Part shown: piece by piece, positions 6,138-6,645 of the stretch
Layout of the letters: each line of letters begins with the position of its first letter
Position numbering within the stretch: the stretch's first letter is position 1
Source of the DNA: Candidatus Zixiibacteriota bacterium
GTDB taxonomy: Bacteria; Zixibacteria; MSB-5A5; JAABVY01; JAHJOQ01
Length of the DNA stretch: 6,645 bases
Assembly: GCA_030631455.1 (NCBI GenBank)
Contig: DAOVLC010000083.1
Location: 1 to 6,645, forward strand
Reading direction: 5' to 3'
Notes under the pieces: model-generated
What the model saw: only the letters and a program-made list of their open reading frames with translations
Database searches by the model: none
What the model was told of the DNA's origin: nothing
Program-made: the position numbers and the translations under genes

Positions 6138-6645
6138 TCATTTTCCGGACAGTACTTCCCTCATCGCTTCCATAGCGGAGTGATAGACTCCATTCGAGTA
6201 GTCGAAGAGCATCTCTGACGCCGCAACACGGTCAGTGGTGTAAAGCTTGAGGGCATTCTCTTCCACTTGATCCTGGATTTTCATCGCATGCTCTTCGATA
6301 ACTACCATCTTATCCTTGATACTCGCAATCTTAGTTCCGTAAGCAGGATCAATCTTCTGTTGGAAATTCTTGAATGTCCAGAATGCTTCGAGCGTATCGA
6401 CTTCAAACGGCGATTCGATCTTCGTGCTGTAGAATTCATCCGATGGGCTTCCTCCTGTCGATGAGAACCCTGACGGGAACTCCTTGATCCCGAAATGGAA
6501 CGGGATGAAGCATGAAGTGCATGGTGCCGACAGGCAGACCCAGTAGACAATCCCGACATCAAGCGGCATATTCTTCCGCAATTGTGCTACGAAACTGGTC
6601 TGAGTGCTGGGGGCGCAGATCGTGCGGACCCCGGCTTCATGAGGG
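6138..6645 (-). CDS. Peptidase family C69 (U34) dipeptidase, C-terminal part (5' end cut by window edge)
   Basis: The frame is open to the right edge; 168 C-terminal residues are visible and end in a TGA at 6138-6140. The segment reading STQTSFVAQLR and then GIVYWVCLSAPCTSCFIPF, with a following GI and a helical tail (EAFWTFKNFQQ onward), is the typical C-terminal region of PepD-like dipeptidases of family C69, Ntn hydrolases that split a range of dipeptides. The catalytic N-terminal cysteine lies outside the window and cannot be checked. A cluster of four cysteines (one in ICAPS, three in the WVCLSAPCTSC stretch) is visible; whether it is meaningful is unknown. The gene is first of the visible leftward cluster, 22 bases before the activase. 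Its position suggests supply of free hydroxyproline or proline from dipeptides, for example from collagen digestion; the substrate is inferred from context only. Confidence 0.82.
   Translation of the reverse strand, partial: PHEAGVRTICAPSTQTSFVAQLRKNMPLDVGIVYWVCLSAPCTSCFIPFHFGIKEFPSGFSSTGGSPSDEFYSTKIESPFEVDTLEAFWTFKNFQQKIDPAYGTKIASIKDKMVVIEEHAMKIQDQVEENALKLYTTDRVAASEMLFDYSNGVYHSAMEAMREVLSGK

Noticed and set aside
1..6645. CRISPR array, tRNA or rRNA gene, insertion sequence
   Set aside because: No regularly spaced repeats, cloverleaf-like sequence, rRNA-like segment or transposase frame was seen.

Overview
The window looks like a chromosomal segment from an anaerobic bacterium. The best evidence is a glycyl radical enzyme (GRE) with its radical-SAM activase, a chemistry destroyed by oxygen. 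Base composition is close to balanced, genes are closely packed and several have purine-rich ribosome binding sites. No rRNA, tRNA, phage or transposase gene is present, so the phylum cannot be fixed from this sequence.

Layout, left to right. The 3' end of an unidentified membrane protein gene lies on the + strand (1-372). Next comes a 256-base convergent gap (373-628) holding two palindromes, one simple and one nested. Everything after that reads leftward on the - strand. In transcription order (right to left) the genes are: the C-terminal part of a family C69 (U34) dipeptidase (6645-6138, cut by the window edge), a GRE-activating radical-SAM enzyme (6115-5312), a 787-residue GRE that I identify as trans-4-hydroxy-L-proline dehydratase HypD (5305-2942), a 232-base gap with two related hairpins in opposite orientation, a proline-racemase-family enzyme with the Cys/Thr active-site pair of trans-3-hydroxy-L-proline dehydratase (2709-1663), and a VanZ-like membrane protein with an extra C-terminal beta-rich domain (1597-629).

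Functional reading. Dipeptidase, activase and HypD are packed with gaps of 22 and 6 bases, and the 3-hydroxyproline dehydratase follows on the same strand. Together they make a coherent locus for using collagen-type peptides: the dipeptidase would release amino acids from dipeptides, the activase would install the glycyl radical, HypD would dehydrate trans-4-hydroxy-L-proline to pyrroline-5-carboxylate, and the second enzyme would dehydrate trans-3-hydroxy-L-proline to pyrroline-2-carboxylate. Both hydroxyproline isomers found in collagen would thus be handled from one place. No reductase for either pyrroline product is in the window. The start of the operon and its promoter lie beyond the right edge. 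The VanZ-like gene has no obvious link to the pathway.

Family assignments come from recognised motifs and remembered family sequences, not from a database search.
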